Shown here piece by piece: positions 1 through 9,835 of a stretch of 64,000 nucleotides of DNA. A program made the position numbers and the translations under genes. The DNA is from Myoxocephalus aenaeus (taxonomy: Eukaryota > Chordata > Actinopteri > Perciformes > Cottidae): NCBI GenBank assembly GCA_038501785.1, contig JBAMJR010000025.1, positions 8,020,001 to 8,084,000 on the forward strand, in the 5' to 3' direction. Position 1 is the stretch's first letter. Each line of letters opens with the position of its first letter. The notes under the pieces are model-generated. The model was not told the origin of the DNA. It ran no database searches and saw nothing but the letters and a program-made list of their open reading frames with translations.

Positions 1-620
1 AAGCAGGGTGTGTCTGCGGCTCGGGCAGCGCCTGAACGGCGGGCTCCTCGGTGCCCTCCAGCTCCTCGCTCTTGTTGGCGATGAAGTGGCTGACCCGCAG
101 CAGACACGACCTCATGCCGTCGTGGAAGCTGTGCTGGCGGGCGGCTTTCGGCCTCGGCCCCCCGGATGTTGAGCGGAGGTTCTTCTCGTCCCCCTTCCCT
201 GACTTCAGGAACTTGACCACACTCTCCAGGATCTCTGCCTTCTCCACCTTCGGATTTTTCAGTTTCTAAAAGGAGAAGAGTACTCTTCCTCAACATATAA
301 TACATAGACTTAAAAACACCAACATGATCCGATATTAAATAGGAATAACAAGCATGGCGCGCAGTCTGGACGTACCTCATTGTGGGTGTTGTCCAGCATC
401 AGGAGACGCAATGTCTCCAGACTTTGGTTGATCCGCTCCCGCCTGCGTTTCTCCATCATAGGTTTAGGGACCTTGGGATTGAAAAGGTAAAACGATCACA
501 ATTACAACCCTGAAGAACATTTTAGGAGGACTTTCTAAAACTCACATGAGCCAGAATGCAGCGTCTCACCCTCTTGGTGCTCCTCAGCCCGTACATCTCT
601 TTGGGAGTTAAAGCCTTCAT
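1..620 (-). CDS. her11: Hairy/E(spl)-related bHLH-Orange repressor, her11/her1 type (partial, 3' end outside window)
   Basis: Coding exons on the minus strand are 570-620, 376-471 and 1-265 (continuing past the window edge), giving about 137 residues. The start at 618-620 is chosen because the exon then reads MKALTPKEMYGLRSTKR and splices in frame at a GTGAGA donor; an upstream in-frame ATG at 717-719 exists but its extension is unlike the family. Exon 2 encodes the basic region and helix 1 (KPMMEKRRRERINQSLETLR, with the Hes-type proline), and exon 3 encodes helix 2 (NPKVEKAEILESVVKFL, about residues 53-69). The start of an Orange domain follows (QHSFHDGMRSCLLRVSHFI, about residues 93-111). 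The C-terminal WRPW expected for this family lies outside the window. Family role: DNA-binding repressor recruiting Groucho/TLE, in segmentation or the midbrain-hindbrain boundary. It lies head-to-head with a second her gene. Family assignment is firm; her11 versus her1 is inferred from the pairing with her5. Confidence 0.8.
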
Positions 621-3037
621 GCTCACAGTTGACTCAGTGCGTCCGTACAGTGGATCCAAAACGAAACCGGTTCGGTTGTGTGCTCGTTGCGTTGTGTTGA
701 TATCCCTGCAGAAAGCCACGCCCCCCGCGGGACACGCCCCTCACCTTCACGGGGCAGCACGCGGCATTGACACTGGGTGGACTTTTAATTTATTTCGATC
801 TAATCCTCTTCTTTTCACTTCCTAACTAAAGTGGAAGATTAAAATAAAGGGAGCGTGCCGTGTGGTCTGTCTCTCATGCTGATATCAAATCCTAAAACAC
901 ATCTTTCTGACCTAAAGTTAGTGGTGTTATCAAATCATTCATGCTGATTAATGCTGATGCCAAAACAATCTCCCTTGATCTGCTTTGTTTGTGCATGGAC
1001 TGCCTTAGGTTTGTTACTTGAGTCATTTCATTGATGTTACTTCACTTCTAGGAGGTTCTAGTGCAGAACATATAAAATAGCCTATTTACTAAAACATATT
1101 GAACGGCTTTATCACTGTTACCATATTATCATAGGCCAAAATAAACACAATAATGTCAAATTAAAGTACAATTTCGTTACTTAAAAAAGTTTAAATGTTT
1201 CTGACATAATTAAATATATGCAACTGGTGGTTATTGATTTGAAACATCCAACGTGTCTCCACAGAGGAGCTGCCTGTGTTGTTCACTAGACGCCTGTGTG
1301 TTGTGAAGCAGCGTGTTTGCCTTTAGACTGATCCGACTCCTCCCTTGACTCCTTTGACTCTAGGATGGTTTCAGGCTGAAGTTTGAGCTGACTGGGCTTT
1401 GAGTTTTTTTGGGGGGTAGCTTTCCCCGCACTGCATTTATGGGCCGCCTGATCCCCATAATAGGCTTGAGTGTGGAGATAACACTGGGATGATCGGATCA
1501 CGGGGATCCCGTATGGATTAAGTGGCTTTTCAGAGGCAACGACACTTCCGCTTCAAATCAAAGAGAGGGCGATTAGTGGCGGCTCGGGGATCACGGTTTA
1601 GGTAACCATGGAAAAGGGGAACTCAAGGAAACTTTTTCTTCTTCTTCCTTCTTTTACATATGATCACAATTCCCTTAAAAGCTAGTATGATGATGCATTT
1701 ATAGGAAGAGGACACGCATATTTCATTTCCTTCAGTATAAGTGTGTATAGGACCTCAGTCACGTGGACCCGCCCCATAAATAAGACTCATACCGCGCTCG
1801 CCTGAGCCTGTGATGGAAACTAATTAGTGAAAACGCGCCCTTTAGTGCAGAGAAACGGACCGTTGACTTCTAATATCGTGACCCGTCGGGTGTGTCGGCC
1901 CCACGGACAAAAGAGTGGAGAGAATCAAACGGGGGGGGGGGGGCTGGGAACACGTGACGCCGACAAACTGCTCCCAGCTTTAGGAGGGCTCTCGTGTGAA
2001 GTCCAAACATCGGGTGTCGCGCTGACCCGAGGCCGCGCACACTTCACACCCAGCTGTAATCATCATCCTCGCACGTCGGCGGACACACGTGACGTGCTCC
2101 CTTTTGCCCACCGCAGTTGGTTTATCTTTACATTGTTGTAATTGTAATTATATGATGAACTGTAATCTGCACACATCGGAGAGTCTCATTCTCGGTGTTG
2201 TTTCGTCATCCTGGGCTGCGTAAGTCAAATCGACTCCTCCGTTGGGACCAAACATGCTCTCGTTTGGTCGTTTTCAGCACGTATGCAACGTGTGGATGCC
2301 TCACACGTCATAAAAGGTCCTCATAGCTGCCCACTTTCTCACTTCATTTCTGTTCCCACGAGAAAAACAGAAGTTTCCCAGAGTCTCACTTCTGGGAGGC
2401 GTTAAAGGTAATCAGGGCTCAGGATGCATTTGGCCATGAATGAAATCAATAAACGCTGGATGAGAAGATCAGGATACAGTTTCGATATTCACTTCTAATG
2501 TATGAAATGTTCTTAGGCTACCGACATATTGGGCTTAACCACCAGTGATCTGATAAATTAAACATGAGTGATGTCATCACTTGTAGTGTTGCCTTTGATA
2601 TAATAACAATAATAATAATAATAATTAAAACTTATCACTTTTCTAAATACTCAAAGGCGCTTATATTCATGTTAGTTATTTTAGAGATACCTCACTACCT
2701 GGTTTTTATAGTTTATCAATCACAAATGAAAAGGATAAGCACAATATTTATTGTTGCTTTGTTATTGGTCTTTGGTGATATTGTTGCCTTTAATAAGTCA
2801 TGTAAATTATTTAAAGAGCAATCTCACGGCCTGATCACTGTTTGAAAAGAATTGTATCGGTTTCCTTCATGGCCCTTAATTAATGAAGTTAGGACATACC
2901 TCTTTCGGCTCAGTATCGTCACTCCCACTCGTCAGCCAATCAGAGGCAGCACGAGCTCGACTTATAATCGTCCGCAGCCGACGGGAGGCCGTTTTCACTG
3001 CTGCAGCCTCCAGTCCAGGACGTTTGGACCAAACACT
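621..3037. promoter_or_regulatory. Shared upstream region of the head-to-head her pair
   Basis: About 2.4 kb separates the two start codons, and no coding exon was recognised in it. It holds three palindromic CACGTG E-boxes (1760-1765, 1951-1956, 2086-2091), a T-box-like half site TTCACACC (2043-2050), and TTCCCACG (2353-2360), whose complement CGTGGGAA fits the CSL/RBPJ consensus. A G tract lies at about 1931-1943. The part nearest the plus-strand gene has a CCAAT motif (2936-2940) and a TATA-like CTTATAAT (2961-2968). Her/Hes proteins are known to bind CACGTG-type sites, so autoregulation is plausible but not shown. The 2450-2850 stretch is AT-rich with no recognised feature. Confidence 0.5.
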
Positions 3038-4353
3038 ATGAAACTACAAAGCCCAACTCTGGAGGATGGCAAGAGAAAGAGGGTAAGAACTTATTTAATA
3101 GCCACTTTCTGGTGTTACCCATTATAAAGCTTATTTTAAGACTGTATTAATGTTAATGCTTGATTGAATAATCCTTCATAGAGCAGTTTTGAAAACTATT
3201 TTCAGTTTGCAAGGCATGATAACCAACAAGGTTGGCAATCCCAGTTGTTCTAATGATACCAACAAGTTCACCGCTCACAGTGTGGTTCATGTGCTCCAGG
3301 TTCTCAAACCAGTGGTGGAAAAGAAGAGAAGAGACCGAATAAATCAAAGTCTGGCTGAACTGAGAAGTTTGCTGTTGAACCACACGTCTGATCCAGTGAG
3401 TCATGTTGAACCAAATCCCACCCAGCCTCTTGTATTTAAGGGGAATCATAACCTTACAATGATGAAATGTACCCCCTCCCCCTTTTTCACGGTTATCCCC
3501 CACAGCGGCTGCAGAACCCTAAAATAGAGAAAGCAGAGATTCTGGACTTGGCTGTGGAATATGTTCAGAAGTGGACAGATGGGAGGAAACTGAGAAAGGG
3601 TTAGTCAAACAAAGTAGTTATTTAACCTCTTTTAACATCTTTCATATTTTTTTCCCTGCAGCCTATGTGTTTTAATCTTACACCTGTTCATCCCTCACCC
3701 TGCTGTGTCTTTGCCCTGCTGCAGACTCCACTGACGCTCACATGAAGACTCACGCTCCCGTGGTAAGCCTCCACTGCTCAGAGTCCAGCGCTCCCACTCT
3801 CTTCACCATCAAGACTGCAGGTTTCCAGCAGTGTGTGGCCCAGCTGACCAGCTACATGCACAAAATAACCCCGGCGCAGAGAAGCGGCCTCATCGAGGGC
3901 CTGAAACATCACTCAGAGAGCCAGCAGCCAAACAAACCAGAGTCCCACCCGAGGCTCACGGACACCGAGGCGACCAAAGGGCCGCATGGAATATCTGCGG
4001 ATGTCATTTGCACATCTGAGAGGAAAGAGGAGTCTCTTAAGTTTCCATCTCACTCCCCCTTTCAGCCCCTCTCGTGCTCCACACCGTTCCACGACTACCT
4101 GTCCCCTCCTCCCTCTCCCTGGCTCTCCCCTTCTTTCTCCACTTATGCCACCTCTCCTCCTTTCCCGTCATTCGCCTCTCACTTCCCGTTCCCCCCCAGC
4201 CTGTCACCTCTGTCTTCCAACACCTCCTTCTTCAGTTTCTCGCCCAGCGCCTCTCACTCGGGCCCTCACTGCCCCCCTCTTCTCACACTGAGATCCCCTC
4301 CACACCCTTCAGCACCAAACTCTCCTCCGGCCATGTGGAGGCCGTGGTTTTGA
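3038..4353 (+). CDS. her5: Hairy/E(spl)-related bHLH-Orange-WRPW repressor, her5 type
   Basis: Exons 3038-3082, 3300-3395, 3506-3599 and 3725-4353 join into 287 codons plus stop. All introns have GT-AG ends (donors GTAAGA, GTGAGT, GTTAGT). The bHLH domain spans about residues 18-76: the basic region reads KPVVEKKRRDRINQSL, with the Hes-type proline, and helix 2 contains NPKIEKAEILDLAVEYV. An Orange domain follows at about 111-150 (GFQQCVAQLTSYMHKI). Residues 180-280 are rich in Ser and Pro. The C-terminus is WRPW plus one extra Phe; WRPW is the Groucho/TLE-recruiting tetrapeptide of this family. Exon 2 is 96 nt, the same size and position as in the neighbouring minus-strand her gene, which marks the two as tandem paralogues. 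The name her5 rests on this head-to-head pairing and on recognition of the family; another her paralogue is possible. Confidence 0.85.
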
Positions 4354-4509
4354 TGGAGTGCATCAGAGACTGACGGACTGAGAACAGCAGAGCCACCTGG
4401 TGGGATCTAGCTGCGATCGTTGGCTGTGGAGAGGATGAAAAACTCTCCATGGTGGAAATGTATAGTGTACATATTATTCAAATATCCTATATTTTGTATT
4501 TCTCTTCTA

Positions 4510-4515
4510 AATAAA
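4510..4515 (+). terminator. Candidate polyadenylation signal of her5
   Basis: AATAAA lies 157 bases after the her5 stop codon and is followed by a T/G-rich stretch (TTTGTGC, then TTGGTTTGT). This would give a short 3' UTR. Placement is from sequence alone. Confidence 0.5.
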
Positions 4516-4861
4516 ATTTGTGCTGAAGCTAATGAGTCTTGGTTTGTACATTTATAGTCCTCAGTTGCCTTCATCAAATACGTGAGTCTGGAGATATGCC
4601 CGCGTGAAACTTTAACTTTTCTTGGAACCAAATAATCACAAACAAGTGTTTGCAGTTTAGTATTTAGGCATGAAGGCAATACTATTGTTTCAGATAATAT
4701 ATGTTTGGAATATGTCTAATATCTTTGTGAACCAGTTTAAATATCTTTAAAGCAGCAACAGGCCTACAACTATAAAATGCAGTTTTACACTTGTCAAAAA
4801 GTGATCGCAGCTCGTGAAAGACGTCTCAAAACAACTTGCTTTCGTTGATGAGTTATTTGTG

Positions 4862-5185
4862 ACATATTATAGTATTTAAAATACCATATTATACCAAATC
4901 AAAGTCATTAAAATGTCATAGTATATAGTATTAGATAGAAAACATGATATAGTATGCCCTAAAATGTTACAAAACAAATCAGAATATGCCATGTAAGTGA
5001 TAAAGAAATTAATAATAAGTCATAGTATAGTATCACATAAACAACATGATAGTATGCTATAAAATGTCACAAAAAATATAGTACAACATGCCATAAAAAG
5101 TCATAAAACAATCATAGTATATTATGTCATTAAAAGTCTTATTGTGTGCAATAAAAATGTCATAAAAACATGTCACATAAAGTAA
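4862..5185. repeat. AT-rich degenerate tandem repeat, copy 1
   Basis: A short theme of the form 'ATGCCATAAAATGTCATAGTATA' recurs with variation, with many CATAAAA, GTCATA and ATAGTAT words. The units are too diverged to set a period by eye. A second array of the same words lies at 6690-6995. Confidence 0.5.
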
Positions 5186-6689
5186 TTACCTGAACTAAGT
5201 CTTCCCGCCTCATATCTTTCTCTCCTCAAACACTAATGCATTCATATATATGAGTCTCTAACCGCTCCCATCCAGGATACTCCAGCAGGGTCCGGTCCCT
5301 CGTTGCAGTGGTTCCCCGTGTCTGGATGGAGGTAGTGGGTGAGGGTGCACTGTGCAACAGACTGTCCAGGCAGATCGAGTCACAGAGTATCTGAAGTCAG
5401 GGGCATGGATGTGTGCTGCTCCTTTAGGACCTAACCCAACGCACCCGGTCCTGATCCACTGACTCGGGCCAGCTGACGACTTTCTGTTGGCTGACCACAC
5501 AAGGGCGCTGTTGAGAGGACAGGCGTGAGCCCGTTGTTTAATTGCAAAATGAGCAATTTGTACTTTAATGGGCATTTCCAATATTTCCTGACAAACTAAA
5601 GACTAAATGATGAATCAGTTAATTGAAAAAGTAGTATATGAGGATGAATTGCAGCCATAGATTAAAACTGTTGCTGTGATCACCACCAATTTCCTTACCT
5701 GTGTCAGATTTGCAGTTGTCCTATTGCCCATCTCTTCCCGAAGAAAGCGACATCATCCCTGTTCTCCAAAATCTGGGCGTCGATTGGCAACAAAGCCCAA
5801 CTGGACCAACGAGGAGCGGGAGGAGAGGATTCAGTAGGCACTGGAGAACTTCCCGTACAGAGAGAGGGAAACAGAGAGAGGCAGGAGGGCCGGAGGAGGA
5901 GGAGGGAGTAGGCAAGGGAGGGGGAGAACGAGGGAGCGCTCAGGGTCAACATGAAGACGAGCTTTCCAGGAGGAGGGGCTGGCCTATAGGACCCATGCCG
6001 TGGTACCTGAGGTGAGGCCACGAGGGGGTTTTGGTGTCATGAGCCAATGTTTTGTGATATCCGTCTGAGATTTGTGTTGGCTCTATAGCCTATATAGGCC
6101 TCAAAGTGTTGAAAATGGCATTTTAGAAACTTAACAGCAACATGTCTTCAATGAAGCAATTTACTGGTTGGTCAAATCAATACTGATGCCGGTGAGGTAA
6201 CATGAGGGTGCAGAGAAGAAGAAGCATGGCCAAGAAATATTGACAGCATACAACTCTAGTAAAACAATAGATTGTCCTGTTTTATTTCTGTTTGGTTACG
6301 GATTAACAAACAAGGTACAACGTATTAATCAATACGCTTTAGAAGTGCTTGTATGCATCTTTCTTATTGATTTTTTACCTTTTGTGCAGAGCCAGGCTTT
6401 CTGTTCCCCCGTCCGCCAGTCTTTATGCTAAGCTAAGCTACAGTCGGCTTAAAGCTGCCCTTTAAACAAACACAAGTGATATTTACATTCACTTTTACTC
6501 ACTAAAAGGTATTCTGTGTATCTTTGAGGTCTAATGAATGTGTCGAGGACTTTTACTTCCTCATAAGGCATTTGCAAAGCCGATTTTTAACTCTGCATTC
6601 TTTACATCCACGTTTACAAGCTAACAGGTTTGTACATTGATGCAAATGCTGGAGCATTACCACCATGCCACAAATAGAGACCTAACAAA
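5186..6689. other. Non-coding stretch with a purine-rich tract
   Basis: No gene is recognised. The part from about 5805 to 5945 is strongly purine-rich on the plus strand (runs of GAGGAGGAGG and GGGAGGGGGAGA). The open frames across it on both strands are low-complexity and have no splice or domain support. The rest is unique-looking sequence without a recognised feature. Confidence 0.4.
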
Positions 6690-6995
6690 TATCAGAGTAT
6701 GTTATACAAAAGCCAATAATATTAAAAGCATGTCATAAAACTGTCATAAAAAATCATGGTCACAAATATGCCATAATAATGTATAATATAGTGTTTTAGA
6801 ACAGTAAATATAGAGTATAGCATGTCATAAAAATCTCATAGTATAGTATGCCATAAAAAAGTCACAATGGATGTCATAAATAAATTATGTCATAAAATAA
6901 ATTATCATACTATATAGTATGTCGTAAAAAATGGCATACATATATTACACTATATATATAGTATGCCATAAAAATGTCACGAGAATGTTATAGTA
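6690..6995. repeat. AT-rich degenerate tandem repeat, copy 2
   Basis: The same word set as the array near 4.9-5.2 kb (GCCATAAAAATGTCA, CATAGTATAGTATG) repeats here with variation. The array stops where CAGTGGTG begins a different element at 6999. Confidence 0.5.
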
Positions 6996-6998
6996 TAA

Positions 6999-7222
6999 CA
7001 GTGGTGTATAAAGTACCCAAAAGCCATACTTGAGTAAAAGTAAAGATACCTTACTGGAAAATTCCCCAAGTAAAAGTAAAAGTCACTTATTAGAATACTA
7101 CTTGAGTAAAAGTCTTAAAGTATCTGATATTTTCTGTACTTAAGTATCAAAAGTATTTTTCTGATATAAAATGTACTTAAGTATTGAAAGTAAAAGTACA
7201 AGTACATGCTGTTAATAAAAAA
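6999..7222 (+). mobile_element. Fragment of a hAT-like non-autonomous element (MITE)
   Basis: It starts with CAGTGGTGTATAAAGTAC, the type of terminus seen on common teleost hAT-derived MITEs. Repeated GAGTAAAAGTAAAAGT and GTACTTAAGTAT words follow. I found no matching inverted terminus on the right, so it appears truncated. Family assignment is from memory of similar fish repeats. Confidence 0.45.
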
Positions 7223-7475
7223 GCAAAGGGTCAGAATTTTGAGAATTATGAAGTTTATTCTTTTAAGTGCTGTGGTCACCATGACCAAGGACCAGGAGTT
7301 GTGTTGATACAATAACTGGGTTGGCTGGGATCCATCCATATATATTATGTTCAACATAATATATTGTACCTAAGTATACTTTTGCATCTACTATGAACTT
7401 ATCATAATTCTCCAAAAAGCAATATGACACTATGAAGGAGTTGTAACAGTAAGTGTATAAATGCTCATTCCGCCC

Positions 7476-8102
7476 GGGCCGTGGGTCCCTTGGTACTGGG
7501 CCGTGGGTCCCTAAAATCATCTACAAAACATCTTAACTGTACACGTTTGTGTTTGACATATTACAACATTTCTGTATGAAAATGACCAGTACAGTTAAGA
7601 TGTACAGTTAAAAGACCAGTACAGTTAAGATGTGGTCAGAAAAACCCCGGATGTTGTGTCCCGTGGCTGTTTCCGGTGGTTTGAATCTGTTTCACGTCAG
7701 ATTCTGTAGTTAATTTGACGAATGTCTGCTGATGATTGCAGTGGTTTACTGCAGATGGAGTTTATCACACACTTTGGGATGCATTCCCAAACAACCCGAC
7801 TCAGAGAAGACCGGGGCCGGCGCGACAGAGGCTGTTACCGGTCTCACATCGGCGGGCAAGCGGTCTTCAGACCGGCCCCGTTACCGGCCTCACCTCGCCC
7901 CTCTTCGCTTGGCGCTACTGAGGGAATTAAAATATGCTCAAATTCAGCGGGAAAGCAAGAAAACAATAACACAAACACACGATTATAAACGTATTTGTAA
8001 TACGTCAAACACAAACATAAAAACGATAAAACAAAAATACGTGTATAATCAATGTATACGTGTATAATCAACGTATTTGTAATACGTCAAACACAAACAT
8101 AA
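7476..8102. repeat. Cluster of short direct and inverted repeats
   Basis: GGGCCGTGGGTCCCT occurs at 7476-7490 and again at 7498-7512. CATCTTAACTGTAC (about 7529-7542) is the inverse of GTACAGTTAAGATG, which occurs twice between about 7590 and 7632. A 33-base segment at 7988-8020 is repeated at 8070-8102 (key part GTATTTGTAATACGTC). No gene is recognised in 7222-8370. Confidence 0.6.
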
Positions 8103-8372
8103 TCAGGGAGGAGATACATTTCTGGTCAAACGTAATTGAGAACGCGTATTAGTTCTGGGGGAACACAATTTTTAGGAGACAGGGTTGCTCTAAAAAGTAA
8201 ACGTCTCTGAGCTCATGTGTTTCCCAGTTGATCCGAGAGGCCTAAGCTTGCAGAGCCAGTGAGTTATAGCGATACCCTCCCTGTCTCAATGTACGGTTTA
8301 ATGTGGTATTTAGCATATATTTATCAGGAGTTCATCGCATGCACTCAGATATTCACAGCAAAAATGGACCTC

Positions 8373-9468
8373 GTTATTAGGGTCCGAGCGACTGACGTAG
8401 TCAGTCCCGAGAGGACCCTATTGAAATTGCTGTGATTCTTTTTTTTCATGATTCTTATTTTTCCACATTGGACTGCTTTTTGGGGGACTTGTCATATTCA
8501 AAAACTCACCAAATTTGGACTGCTTGTTAGGACTGGCGAAAATAGCAATGTATCAAAGCCGGGGGAAAAAGTTCCAAAAAATGACTCTCTAGCGCCCCCT
8601 ACAAGTTGGACCGGTGACGCCCCTCGCCCAGAATGTTTTTTTTACTTGAATAAATTCACACATGTCCGTCTCCACCTGCTCTACAAAAAAGCCTCTCAGA
8701 CTCATAAAGTCCGCCTATGAAAATATTCCGCCATTTTGAATTTAGTTAAAAACACATTTTTGTTATTAATTCCTAAACGCTTAATTATTTTCATACCAAA
8801 CTTGGTAGTTATCATCATTAGAGCTGGATCATCAATTTCTTTGATATCTCATTGCGTTGAGGAGATATCGACCAATTAACCTCTTAGGGGCGTGTCTTGT
8901 TTTTAAACACTCATAACATTAAAACTATTGGGAGAAAAGACTCCAAACTTGGGGTATATGTGCACATCGCATCCCCTAACTTGCAATAAATCAGTCGTCC
9001 CATTTAACCACTAGGTGGCGCTACAGTAATTCGGCCAATTTGGCATTTTCGGCCAGTTTATGCTAATTTTTAGCCGATATTTGCATTTACGCCAAATACT
9101 ACTCCTCCTACAATTTTTAAGTACTCCACTTCACGTCTATTCTAAAGTGATCGAAAGACTCTCAGGAGTATGGCTTGTGCTTTGTTTGCGTTTTCATCCA
9201 ACGGCCACGACGTCAGGGGGACCCAAAGACGCGACTACTTTGTGCTAACCACTATATGAGAGAACCCTGTTGTAACTCCTAGATACATGAAGCAAAATAG
9301 CTGCTACTCCTCCTGCATGATGCTGGTCCATGCCTGAGGACATGTACATGACCAATGTTCAGATTGTCATAGCGCCACCTACTGCCCAAAGCAAATCAGC
9401 CAAACGGCATAGGATTTACATGTTATTTACATGACCTGGTCTACAACTTCACATAGAGAAACACAATG

Positions 9469-9514
<46 letters not shown>

Positions 9515-9835
9515 TGTGTTTGTGTGTGTGTCATCCTCCACCCTACTTTCAACCAGCCTCAACAGTAAATCACATGGTACCTTATTGCTTAAATATAAGA
9601 TACTTATATATTCATAGTAACCTACTAGCGCCACCTACTGGCCAAACTAAATCTACCAAACTGCATCCGATTTACGTGGAAGTTAAATCACCTGGTGTAC
9701 TGTTCACGTACAGAAACATGATGCACAGTATATGTTCACATTGTCGTAGCGCCACCTACTGGCCAAAGGAAATCAGCCAAACAGCATCGGATTTAAATAA
9801 AAATGACAGCGCCCAATTGCATTCTGGGTAGCGCT
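8373..9835. mobile_element. Unclassified interspersed repeat with GCGCCACCTACTGG units
   Basis: A compact foldback at 8380-8418 (outer arms GGGTCC/GGACCC, inner arms GACTGAC/GTCAGTC) marks the left side. Variants of the box GCGCCACCTACTGGCCAAA follow at about 8591, 9010, 9371, 9627 and 9748, the last three each followed by a diverged AATCAGCCAAACNGCAT-type segment. This resembles a repeat dispersed in many fish genomes, but I cannot name its class. It carries no recognisable transposase or reverse transcriptase. Confidence 0.5.
9471..9531. repeat. (TG)n microsatellite
   Basis: About 30 TG units, with two TTTG interruptions near the 3' end, lie inside the unclassified repeat. Translations across it are repeat artefacts. 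Confidence 0.9.

Noticed and set aside
3986..4373. Extra frames overlapping her5 exon 4
   Set aside because: Shadow frames of the Ser/Pro-rich coding region.
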